NCBI GenBank assembly: GCA_021810725.1
Contig: JAJZIE010000164.1
Span: 1-5,793, forward strand
DNA length: 5,793 bases
DNA from: Bacillota bacterium
GTDB taxonomy: Bacteria > Bacillota > Sulfobacillia > JAJZYS01 > JAJYTV01
Direction: 5' to 3'
The first letter of the stretch is position 1. Each line of letters opens with the position of its first letter. Made by a program: the position numbers and the translations under genes. Below the pieces are notes generated by a model. It did no database searches, was not told the origin of the DNA, and saw nothing but the letters and a program-made list of their open reading frames with translations. Positions 1 to 5,793 of the stretch are shown in pieces.

Positions 1-1
1 T

Positions 2-880
2 GTGGGTGCCGTGGACATGTGCCCGGTCGCCACGGAGACCTACCGCGACAACTTCCCCTTGGCCCATGTGGAGACCGGACGGCTCGAGAACATCAGCATT
101 TCGCAGATTCGCAATAAGGTGGGCAGCGTCGACATCCTGCTTGCGTCGCCGGAGTGCACAAACCACACGCCGGCGAAGGGCAGCGCCCCTCGCGACGAGG
201 CCAGCCGGGCCACCGCCATGCATGCCGTCGAGTACGCACGCGTCTTCCGCCCGAGGTGGGTGGTCCTCGAGAATGTCGTCAACATGCGCCCCTGGTCGCG
301 CTATGGCGAACTCAAGCGGGAGCTGCAGGGACTCGGGTACCACCTGGGCGAGCAGGTCCTTAACGCGTCGGACTACGGAGTGCCGCAGTCCCGTCGGCGC
401 CTGTTTCTCGTTGGCGACCTCAAGGGGCCGCCCGGACTGGTCGCCGGTAAGCAGCGGGGCCCGCGTCGCTCGGTGAAGTCCATTCTCGACAAGCCGGGTA
501 CCTGGGAGACCACCTTGCTCCATCGCCCTAGCCGAGCGGCGGACACGATCGCCCGCGCAGACCGTGCGATTGCAGAGCTGGGCCGCGACCTCCCGTTCCT
601 GATCGTCTATTACGGCACCGACGGTGGCGGCGGCTGGCAGCCGGTAACTCGCCCGTTGCGCACAATTACGACGGTCGATCGCTTTGCGCTGGTTGAACCG
701 ACGGCCCAGGGACCCCGCATGCGGATGCTTCAGGTCCCGGAGCTGCGCCGTGCCATGGGCTTTGATGCGAGCTACCGAATGAAGGTCGGAACCCGGCGCG
801 ATCAGGTGCGCATGCTGGGCAATGGCGTCTGCCCACCCGTGATGGCCCGCGTGGTCCAGGCCCTCGCGGCCGTCCCCTGA
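2..880 (+). CDS. C5 DNA cytosine methyltransferase, 5'-truncated by the window edge
   Basis: This enzyme transfers a methyl group from S-adenosylmethionine to C5 of cytosine in a specific DNA sequence. The frame is open at the window start and ends at TGA 878-880. The visible 292 residues begin just after motif I (the FxGxGG SAM loop, missing here); AVD at 3-5 is the motif II region. Motif IV has the catalytic Cys52 in SPECT rather than the common PPCQ. Motif VI is ENV at 90-92, motif VIII is QSRRRLF at 129-135, and the variable target-recognition region spans about 140-215. Motif IX is RPLRTITT at 217-224 and motif X is GNGVCPP at 273-279. Everything past motif I looks intact, so the enzyme is probably active. 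Its place just upstream of an ATPase/receiver/nuclease set suggests the modification arm of a restriction-like defence cassette; an orphan methyltransferase is the alternative. The recognition sequence cannot be read from the sequence. The family call is secure. Confidence 0.93.
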   Translation: MGAVDMCPVATETYRDNFPLAHVETGRLENISISQIRNKVGSVDILLASPECTNHTPAKGSAPRDEASRATAMHAVEYARVFRPRWVVLENVVNMRPWSRYGELKRELQGLGYHLGEQVLNASDYGVPQSRRRLFLVGDLKGPPGLVAGKQRGPRRSVKSILDKPGTWETTLLHRPSRAADTIARADRAIAELGRDLPFLIVYYGTDGGGGWQPVTRPLRTITTVDRFALVEPTAQGPRMRMLQVPELRRAMGFDASYRMKVGTRRDQVRMLGNGVCPPVMARVVQALAAVP

Positions 881-981
881 GGCTGTGTCAGACTGCGCCG
901 TCGTGCGCTTGGCCCGCATAAGGTTGGCGGGTGAAGCCGGACAGTGCTGCGCGAGGAAGAGGGGCAGCGAAGGACGAGACG
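881..981 (+). other. Gap between methyltransferase and dual-ATPase genes
   Basis: This 101-nt stretch separates the methyltransferase stop from the preferred ATG of the next gene. I see no convincing sigma-70 promoter, strong hairpin plus T-run, or RNA gene. It contains an in-frame GTG at 931, preceded by AAGG at 920-923, which would add 17 residues to the next protein. With no terminator visible, read-through from the methyltransferase is plausible, but a separate promoter cannot be excluded. Confidence 0.4.
970..974 (+). promoter_or_regulatory. Ribosome binding site for the dual-ATPase gene
   Basis: AAGGA lies 7 nt before ATG 982, a good Shine-Dalgarno match and spacing. The residues after this ATG (FRFRPRARILRLLG) look like the usual start of this ATPase family, whereas the 17 codons between GTG 931 and ATG 982 look like ordinary untranslated sequence. 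This decides the start in favour of 982. The GTG at 931 has an AAGG at similar spacing, so it is not excluded. Confidence 0.6.
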
Positions 982-3153
982 ATGACTGACAAGCCGATTG
1001 ATCCGTTTCGATTTCGCCCCCGGGCTCGAATTCTGCGGCTGCTGGGAGACCAGCTCATCGGCAATTCCCGGCTCGCCATCTTCGAGCTGGTAAAGAACTC
1101 GTATGACGCCGATGCCGAGAAGGTGACGGTGACGCTGTCTGCGCTTAGCACGAACGCTGCAAGCATATCGGTCAAGGACGACGGCGATGGCATGAGCCTG
1201 GAGATCATCCAGGACATCTGGTTCGTCCCCGGCTCCGATCACCGGGAGCAACAGCGCCTGCAGAACCGGCGCACCCAGAACTTTCACCGCTTGCCGCTCG
1301 GCGAAAAGGGGCTCGGTCGATTTGCCGTCCACAAGCTGGGCGATCAGATCACCCTGGTGACGCGCGCTCGCGGAGCGGACATTGAAAACGTGGTCTTCAT
1401 CGACTGGTCCAAGCTACTGGATGGTCGATTTCTCGAGGAACTTAAGGTTGAGGTGAATTCGCGAACGCCCGTCGAGTTCAAAGGAGACGAGCACGGAACG
1501 CTGATCACCATCGAACAGCTCCGGCAGAAGAACTGGACACGTGGCGATCTGCGACGGTTGTACCGCCAAGTCACCTCGATCTGCTCTCCGTTCGAGGCTC
1601 CCAAGGAGTTCCAGGTCATCTTGGCGCTGCCTGACCGAGAGGGCGATCTCGCCGGTCTTCCCAGCGTCCAGGACATTCTGAAACACGCCTTTTGGCACTA
1701 CACGTTCAAGGTTGATGAGACCGGCTTCACCTGGACCTACCGCTTCATCAACCACCTGACCGGACTGGTGATCGAGAATCGCGAGTCGAAGGGTGAGGGC
1801 GGACTACTGGCGCTTGATGATCGAGGTGACGAGCCCGCCGAGGAGATGATGCCCACACCGGGCACGCGCAAGTCGACCAAGCGCAAGAAGGTCGTCGTGG
1901 ATAAGGACTTTCTCGAGGGCGTCGGTCCCGTCAGCGGGGAGTTCTATGTCTTCGATCGCGACAAAGACGTGCTCGCCAGAATGACGACGTCGGAGCTCGT
2001 CACCAAGTTCCTCAATGAGAACGGCGGTGTTCGCGTCTATCGCGACGGCATTCGCGTCTACAACTACGGCGAACGAGGAGACGACTGGCTGGGCCTGGAC
2101 TTGCGCCGCGTCAACCAGCCGACACTACGCGTGAGCCGCAACGTGATCGTTGGCGCGGTGAACATCACCCTTGAGCGCAGCGTCGATCTGGTCGAGAAGA
2201 CGAACCGAGAGGGCTTCGTCGAGAATGACGCATTCTCAAGGCTCCGCCGAATCGTGATCGCGGCCCTGTCCGCGATGGAGGCCGAGCGTGATCAGGACAA
2301 GTCCCGACTGCGAAAGCTCCTGGACGGAGACCACGGCGTTGAGCGATTTGATGCGGCGCCACCGTTCGAAAAGCTGCGCAGCGAAGCACCGCGACTGGGC
2401 GCGGACACCGCGCTGGAGCCGCACATCAAGCGCATCGAGACCGAGTTCAACGCCCTGAAAGAGACCCTGGTCCATGCCGGCATGGCGGGCGTCGGCATCG
2501 CCGTGGTGTTCCACGAGGTGGATCGCGGTGTGCGCGAATTGTACTCGGTGATTCGCGCAGGCGGTGACGCAGGGCGCCTGGAGCAAAAGGCAAGAGACCT
2601 GTCCATTCTCTTGGACGGGTTCGCTACCTTACTGCGCCGGAGCGACCGGGGGCCAATGAAGGCATCGGAACTCGTCCGTCAAGCGCGCGACGTGTCCTCG
2701 GCGCGCTTTCGCTTTCATCAAACTCGATTCAACTGCCCGTTGCTGGAGAACCTGCAGTCCGACTTCGAAGCGCCCATGGCGCAGGGACTGCTGCTGGGCG
2801 CGCTCACCAATCTGTTCGACAACTCTCTTTACTGGCTGCGCGTGTCCAGGCCGGATGTGGAGCTTGGCGCCGAACTCACGCGCCGCATCTATGTGGGGAC
2901 CAGCAACGATCTGGAGGGCGGTCCTGCGCTGATCGTTGCGGACAACGGACCCGGCTTTAAGGATGGCCCTGAATTGCTCACCAAGCCGTTCTTCACCCGA
3001 AGGCCCGACGGCATGGGCCTGGGGCTTTACTACGTGAAACTGGCCATGGAGCTGTCGGGCGGCACGTTGCAGTTCCCCGCCGCAGCGGACGTGGGCGTTC
3101 CTGAGGGATACGATGGAGCCGTCGTCGCCCTGGTGTTCAAGCAGGGCGCGTAA
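982..3153 (+). CDS. Dual GHKL ATPase: MORC/Hsp90-like module plus histidine-kinase-like module
   Basis: A 723-residue cytoplasmic protein with no signal peptide or membrane segment. The N-terminal GHKL ATPase has its N-box in FELVKNSYDADA (Glu35, Asn39), G1 box DDGDGM (66-71) and glycine-rich lid GEKGLGRFA (107-115), as in the MORC/MutL/Hsp90 type. A middle region of about 120-430 carries conserved-looking blocks YRDGIRVYNYG (353-363), DWLGLD (368-373), RRVN (375-378) and NREGF (408-412). Next comes a charged helical stretch and FHEV with His511, resembling the H-box of histidine kinases. The C-terminal HATPase_c domain has N-box TNLFDNS (Asn610, Asn614), G1 box DNGPGF (654-659), an F-box-like KPFFT and G2 box GMGLGL (677-682). 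The receiver gene follows after 14 nt, so this is probably its kinase. The likely role is an ATP-driven sensor or switch that signals through phosphotransfer. Phosphorylation of His511 is inferred; the trigger is unknown. The two ATPase calls are secure. Confidence 0.9.
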   Translation: MTDKPIDPFRFRPRARILRLLGDQLIGNSRLAIFELVKNSYDADAEKVTVTLSALSTNAASISVKDDGDGMSLEIIQDIWFVPGSDHREQQRLQNRRTQNFHRLPLGEKGLGRFAVHKLGDQITLVTRARGADIENVVFIDWSKLLDGRFLEELKVEVNSRTPVEFKGDEHGTLITIEQLRQKNWTRGDLRRLYRQVTSICSPFEAPKEFQVILALPDREGDLAGLPSVQDILKHAFWHYTFKVDETGFTWTYRFINHLTGLVIENRESKGEGGLLALDDRGDEPAEEMMPTPGTRKSTKRKKVVVDKDFLEGVGPVSGEFYVFDRDKDVLARMTTSELVTKFLNENGGVRVYRDGIRVYNYGERGDDWLGLDLRRVNQPTLRVSRNVIVGAVNITLERSVDLVEKTNREGFVENDAFSRLRRIVIAALSAMEAERDQDKSRLRKLLDGDHGVERFDAAPPFEKLRSEAPRLGADTALEPHIKRIETEFNALKETLVHAGMAGVGIAVVFHEVDRGVRELYSVIRAGGDAGRLEQKARDLSILLDGFATLLRRSDRGPMKASELVRQARDVSSARFRFHQTRFNCPLLENLQSDFEAPMAQGLLLGALTNLFDNSLYWLRVSRPDVELGAELTRRIYVGTSNDLEGGPALIVADNGPGFKDGPELLTKPFFTRRPDGMGLGLYYVKLAMELSGGTLQFPAAADVGVPEGYDGAVVALVFKQGA

Positions 3154-3155
3154 TC

Positions 3156-3163
3156 AGGGGGAG
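3156..3163 (+). promoter_or_regulatory. Ribosome binding site for the receiver gene
   Basis: A purine-rich AGGGGGAG sits between the kinase stop (TAA 3151-3153) and ATG 3168, ending 4 nt before the start codon. It is a strong Shine-Dalgarno match with slightly short spacing. It supports the start at 3168 and cotranslation with the kinase gene from one transcript. Confidence 0.7.
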
Positions 3164-3167
3164 CCAA

Positions 3168-4433
3168 ATGTTTTCCGCCAGCCGCATCGTCGCCATCGAC
3201 GACGAGCGGGCCTATCTCGACCAGCTGTGCCGCGCGCTGCACGGCATGGGCATTCCCTGCATACCCATCGAATATCCGAAGGATGTTCCTCCCGCGGGAA
3301 CCCGCTGGTTCAGCGGTGTGCGGATCGCGTTCTGCGACCTGCACCTGCTCGCAGGACAATCCGAGTCCAAGAACCATTTCCCCGCTGTCGGCGCGCTGCT
3401 CGAGCAGATGATCACGCCGACCAGCGGCCCGCTGCTCCTCATTCTTTGGACGGCGTACCCCAAAGACGCCGCCGCCTTGGAAGCGTACCTGCGTGAGCGG
3501 CACCCGAATGCCGTGCCGGTGGCGGTGCTACCGCTCAGCAAGGACGAGTTCGCCGGTGGGGAGGAGGCCAAGCTGCCGCAGGCGGTGCGTGATCGCCTCA
3601 GCCACATCTCGCAGTTGTGCTCGCTGTTCGAGTGGGAGGACGACGTCACCGAGGCCAGCAACGCCTGCGTCGGTGCGCTGCTTCGCCTAGCGCTGCAGGC
3701 CGGCGGCAACCTGGGCGACGAGCTGGACAAGCTGCTGTCCGCCCTCGCGCAGGCGGCCTCCAGTCCCACGCTGGCTGCGGCGGACCCCGGCTCGGCACTG
3801 CAGGAGGTGCTGGTGCCGATGCTCGCGGACAGCCTGTCCCATTTGCCGGACGATGCGACACGGCTCGCGCACTGGAAGGCAGCGATGAGCAAGGCGGCGA
3901 AGAGCGAGGAGTGCAAACCAGACCGCGCCCGCGCCGCCGCGATCAACACCGCCTTGAGCGTGGTTCATGCTCCCGCAGGAGCGCTGAAGGCGAGCGAGCG
4001 AGGCGCCGTACTGGAGGCGAATTGCAAAAGCGTGTTCAGGAAACTCTTCACGAGCACGGAGGCTGACGTGCTCGCCAAGTTCGGCGTCAAGGCGACGACG
4101 ACCAAGCGATGGGTGGCCATCCAGATCGAGGCGGCTTGCGACTATGCCCAGCAGAAGTCGCCGTGCCTACCGTACGTGCTGGCGCTCGAAGTGCCCGCCG
4201 ACACGAAATCCTCCAATCGTTCGCCGGCCATGTGGTGCTCGCCGCCCTTTCGGTCGGACGGGGGCGCCGACGTTCGCCTCATCGCCAACGTCCAGTTCGT
4301 GGTCCTGCTGTCGCCCAAGCGGGCGAAGGCGCGTACGGCGCTTTATCGCCTGCGTGAGCCGTGGGTCAATGACCTGACGTTCCGCCGGGCGCAGCAGGAG
4401 AGTCGTCCGGGCATCGTCGCTCTCTATGGCTAG
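3168..4433 (+). CDS. Response-regulator receiver protein with an unrecognised C-terminal domain
   Basis: A 421-residue soluble protein. Residues about 5-128 fit a receiver (CheY-like) domain. They include the acidic pair Asp11-Asp12 after the hydrophobic first strand, the phosphoacceptor Asp57 in IAFCDLHL, Thr95 in LILWTAY, and Lys125 in LPLSK. Lys125 lies later than in a typical receiver, so this one has insertions. All phosphorylation residues are kept, so it is probably phosphorylatable, with the upstream kinase as the obvious partner. Residues about 130-300 are helical and alanine-rich. The C-terminal part (about 300-421) has conserved-looking blocks IEAACDYAQ (320-328), LREPWVNDL (395-403) and RPGIVALYG at the very end. 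I see no helix-turn-helix or other common output domain, so a classical transcription-factor role is unlikely. The next gene overlaps its last 8 nt, which suggests the two products act together. The output function is unknown. Confidence 0.82.
   Translation: MFSASRIVAIDDERAYLDQLCRALHGMGIPCIPIEYPKDVPPAGTRWFSGVRIAFCDLHLLAGQSESKNHFPAVGALLEQMITPTSGPLLLILWTAYPKDAAALEAYLRERHPNAVPVAVLPLSKDEFAGGEEAKLPQAVRDRLSHISQLCSLFEWEDDVTEASNACVGALLRLALQAGGNLGDELDKLLSALAQAASSPTLAAADPGSALQEVLVPMLADSLSHLPDDATRLAHWKAAMSKAAKSEECKPDRARAAAINTALSVVHAPAGALKASERGAVLEANCKSVFRKLFTSTEADVLAKFGVKATTTKRWVAIQIEAACDYAQQKSPCLPYVLALEVPADTKSSNRSPAMWCSPPFRSDGGADVRLIANVQFVVLLSPKRAKARTALYRLREPWVNDLTFRRAQQESRPGIVALYG
4426..4433 (+). promoter_or_regulatory. 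Stop/start overlap coupling the receiver and nuclease-like genes
   Basis: ATGGCTAG contains the ATG of the nuclease-like gene (4426) and the TAG stop of the receiver gene (4431-4433) in different frames. Such an overlap usually means translational coupling and matched expression of the two products. No strong separate Shine-Dalgarno is evident before 4426. Confidence 0.6.
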
Positions 4434-4800
4434 GACCGGGGTCAAGACAAACGCCGACGTCAGGGTCGAAATTGCCCGCCTGAACGAGGGGCAGCTGCTC
4501 AAGCTGCACGTGGCCGTTTCGCGGGAGGCGGCCAGTCGACACCTCACCCTCAGCGTGGGTGAACTTGGAGAGCGCCTCGTCATCGAGCTTTTTCAAACGA
4601 GACCGGACCTGCCGGTGCTGGTGGCCTCACCGCGGGGCACGAAGAACGTCGATGCCCTGTCGCGTGACGGCGAGCGGTATTCCATCCAACTCACCCAGAG
4701 CTTAAAGTCGTGTCCGGCTCGTAGGGTTCAGCGGGCAAACCCGTATTCACGCTCGCGCATGGCATGGCTTCATCCGCAATCACGCAGTCACTTCAAATAA
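4426..4800 (+). CDS. Probable PD-(D/E)XK-type nuclease, 3'-truncated
   Basis: A 124-residue ORF. Residues 43-87 look like the front of a restriction-endonuclease fold: a helix with Glu46, Glu49 and Glu54 (GELGERLVIELF), then the block KNVDALSRDGERYSI with Asp76 (73-87). In nucleases of this kind the last strand continues as SIK, giving the catalytic Lys; here residue 88 is Gln. From there on the sequence is Arg/Ser-rich and loses any domain-like pattern. About 120 residues is short for such a protein, and the other two forward frames close quickly after the break, so a simple frameshift does not restore it. I read it as an effector gene cut off by a deletion or junction near 4687, with a neutral tail read into flanking DNA. 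It is probably inactive as a nuclease. Its place last in the cassette fits an effector role. The nuclease assignment rests on motif resemblance only; a naturally short protein is the alternative. Confidence 0.5.
   Translation: MARTGVKTNADVRVEIARLNEGQLLKLHVAVSREAASRHLTLSVGELGERLVIELFQTRPDLPVLVASPRGTKNVDALSRDGERYSIQLTQSLKSCPARRVQRANPYSRSRMAWLHPQSRSHFK
4687..4779. other. Putative junction between the defence cassette and the transposon gene
   Basis: The nuclease-like pattern stops at about 4687, and the stop of the convergent gene lies at 4780-4782. The roughly 90 nt between encode only the unconvincing tail of the short ORF. They contain a weak 5-bp inverted repeat (GGGTT 4724-4728 / AACCC 4738-4742, 9-nt loop) and a tandem CATGG. 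I see no clear terminal inverted repeat, target-site duplication or integrase core site. A rearrangement breakpoint is inferred from the loss of homology. Confidence 0.35.
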
Positions 4801-5793
4801 CCTTTCCAACAACCGCTCGGCCGCCCCATCAATTTCAAGTGAGGCCGTGTGCCTGAGCCTACCCCAGGTAATGGGTAGGTGTTCCAGGCCCACCAGCGTC
4901 ACCTGCCTGGCTTTCTGGCATGCGAGCAGCGCCTGCTCTAGGTACCCCACCGGCAACTCCGCTTCTTCATCGTTCCAGAGGACAAGCATCGAACACTCCC
5001 TGGGACGCTTCCGCTGGAAGTCGATGAGGTACCGCACCCTTCCTTCCCAGCTGATGGAGGCGATCAGCACCAGCCGCGGCTTGGTCCGCGCCTGGTCCAC
5101 GTACAGCCAGACGCTTGCGTCTCGTCCGAGATCGTTCGGGCAGACGTTGAGGAGGACTGATTTCCAGTAGGCGATCTTCGGTGTCGCGCGAACGAACTCC
5201 ACCTCGGCGAGGTGGTGCCGCTGCATATCCAGGAGGAGATCCGCGGTCTGCAGGTAGGCGACATCTCCCGCAACCGGATTGGCACGGTCCTCGATCGCCG
5301 CCTCGGGCTGGGCTGCCTTCTTGGGACCCGCGATCAGCGCCTCGGCGATGGACGCCGCCGACGAGCGGACTTCTCCTGTGGTCACTAGGTCCGTTGGCGC
5401 GCGAGGCGGCACGGGCTTCGCGCGACAGCTCCTCGTCGCCGTCTCTTCGCGCTCCAGCTTCTTCGTGATTTTCCGGGTCTGCTCGGGGAAGCGCGCATTG
5501 ATGTCTTCCGAAGTGAGCTCCCACGGCGTCTCGTCCCGGTTACCTGGCCCCTGAACGAGGATGAGCCCATTGGGGGGAGGCGGGACTTCTTCTCTCCTGG
5601 ATCGATTCCACCTCGATACCGGGCGATTCGGGTCGGGGTCTTTGGCGCGCACCCCATCGTTGTCCCGCTGGAACTCGATGCGATCAAACGGCAGGCGCCA
5701 GTCGCAGGACACCAGCTGGGTGATCAGCGTTCGTACGCGACCGGCCCGTTCGCACTCGAGGACCTGTGCCTTGAACGCCACTCTCCCATCGAA
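4780..5793 (-). CDS. TnsE-like Tn7-type transposition protein, 5' end outside the window
   Basis: In Tn7, TnsE steers the TnsABC transposase to replicating DNA, notably conjugating plasmids, through contact with the sliding clamp. The frame stays open through the window edge; a GTG at 5781 is the first in-window start candidate, but it probably lies mid-gene, since Tn7 TnsE is about 540 residues and only some 337 are visible. Numbered from 5781, resemblance to my recollection of TnsE covers a PPPPNG block followed by hydrophobic and glycine residues (67-80), WELTSEDINARFP (87-99; compare EINAMLP in Tn7), a charged, Ala/Pro-rich linker (about 103-173), a domain with LVLIASISWEGRVRYLIDF (237-255), and a C-terminal LRH...AERLLERLFE block. 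It runs toward the defence cassette, as tnsE runs toward cargo in Tn7. The two arms overlap by 21 nt. Without an alignment, a different accessory transposition protein remains possible. Confidence 0.6.
   Translation of the reverse strand, partial: FDGRVAFKAQVLECERAGRVRTLITQLVSCDWRLPFDRIEFQRDNDGVRAKDPDPNRPVSRWNRSRREEVPPPPNGLILVQGPGNRDETPWELTSEDINARFPEQTRKITKKLEREETATRSCRAKPVPPRAPTDLVTTGEVRSSAASIAEALIAGPKKAAQPEAAIEDRANPVAGDVAYLQTADLLLDMQRHHLAEVEFVRATPKIAYWKSVLLNVCPNDLGRDASVWLYVDQARTKPRLVLIASISWEGRVRYLIDFQRKRPRECSMLVLWNDEEAELPVGYLEQALLACQKARQVTLVGLEHLPITWGRLRHTASLEIDGAAERLLERLFEVTA

Noticed and set aside
931..981. GTG 931 as the start of the dual-ATPase gene
   Set aside because: ATG 982 has the better ribosome binding site and family-like N terminus; the extra 17 residues look non-conserved in character.
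802..1332. Antisense open frame of 176 codons across the methyltransferase/ATPase boundary
   Set aside because: It lies opposite two well-supported genes and has no recognisable domain. Long antisense frames are expected in G+C-rich coding DNA.
2030..2060. Direct repeat TTCGCGTCTA (2030-2039 and 2051-2060)
   Set aside because: It encodes the two halves of the motif VRVYRDGIRVY in the ATPase middle region, so protein conservation and codon choice explain it.
3212..3949. Antisense open frame of 245 codons under the receiver gene
   Set aside because: It is a Ser/Ala/Arg-rich composition typical of a codon-bias shadow, and the + strand receiver motifs explain the region.
3617..4066. Second + strand open frame inside the receiver gene
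   Set aside because: It is Arg/Gly/Ala-rich low-complexity sequence with no motifs, fully inside the supported gene.
4724..4742. Inverted repeat GGGTT/AACCC as a bidirectional terminator
   Set aside because: The stem is only 5 bp with a 9-nt loop and no T-run on either side, too weak to call.
4687..4779. Transposon end or integrase attachment site at the junction
   Set aside because: No matching inverted repeat, target duplication or tRNA fragment is visible in the window, so only a breakpoint is inferred.

Overview
The window is G+C-rich with strong third-position G/C bias. That fits a proteobacterium of the Pseudomonas/Xanthomonas/Burkholderia type, but nothing in it fixes the taxon. It reads as an accessory region: a defence-type gene cassette on the + strand runs head-on into what looks like a transposition gene of a Tn7-like element on the - strand.

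The + strand carries, in order: (1) the 3' part of a C5 DNA cytosine methyltransferase (2-880; the window edge removes its SAM-binding motif I); (2) a large protein with two separate GHKL ATPase modules, an N-terminal MORC/Hsp90/MutL-like one and a C-terminal histidine-kinase-like one, with an H-box-like helix between them (982-3153); (3) a 421-residue protein that starts with a receiver domain retaining all the expected phosphorylation residues and continues into a long domain I do not recognise (3168-4433); (4) a short ORF overlapping gene 3 by 8 nt, resembling the front half of a PD-(D/E)XK-type nuclease and apparently cut off just where the catalytic lysine is expected (4426-4800). The close spacing and the overlap suggest genes 2-4 are one transcription unit, possibly including the methyltransferase 101 nt upstream.

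On the - strand (4780-5793, open at the window edge) lies a protein whose conserved blocks resemble the C-terminal half of the Tn7 protein TnsE. In Tn7, tnsE is the last gene of tnsABCDE and points at the cargo region. The layout here is the same, so the methyltransferase/kinase/receiver/nuclease cassette may be cargo of a Tn7-like transposon. The two arms overlap tail to tail by 21 nt, and the nuclease homology seems to stop about 110 nt before the end of the tnsE-like gene, which suggests a deletion or recombination junction.

Working model (inference): methylation marks self DNA, the dual-ATPase protein senses DNA or infection and passes a phosphate to the receiver protein, and the receiver controls a nuclease effector. 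This would be a restriction-like system wired through two-component logic. In this copy the effector looks broken.
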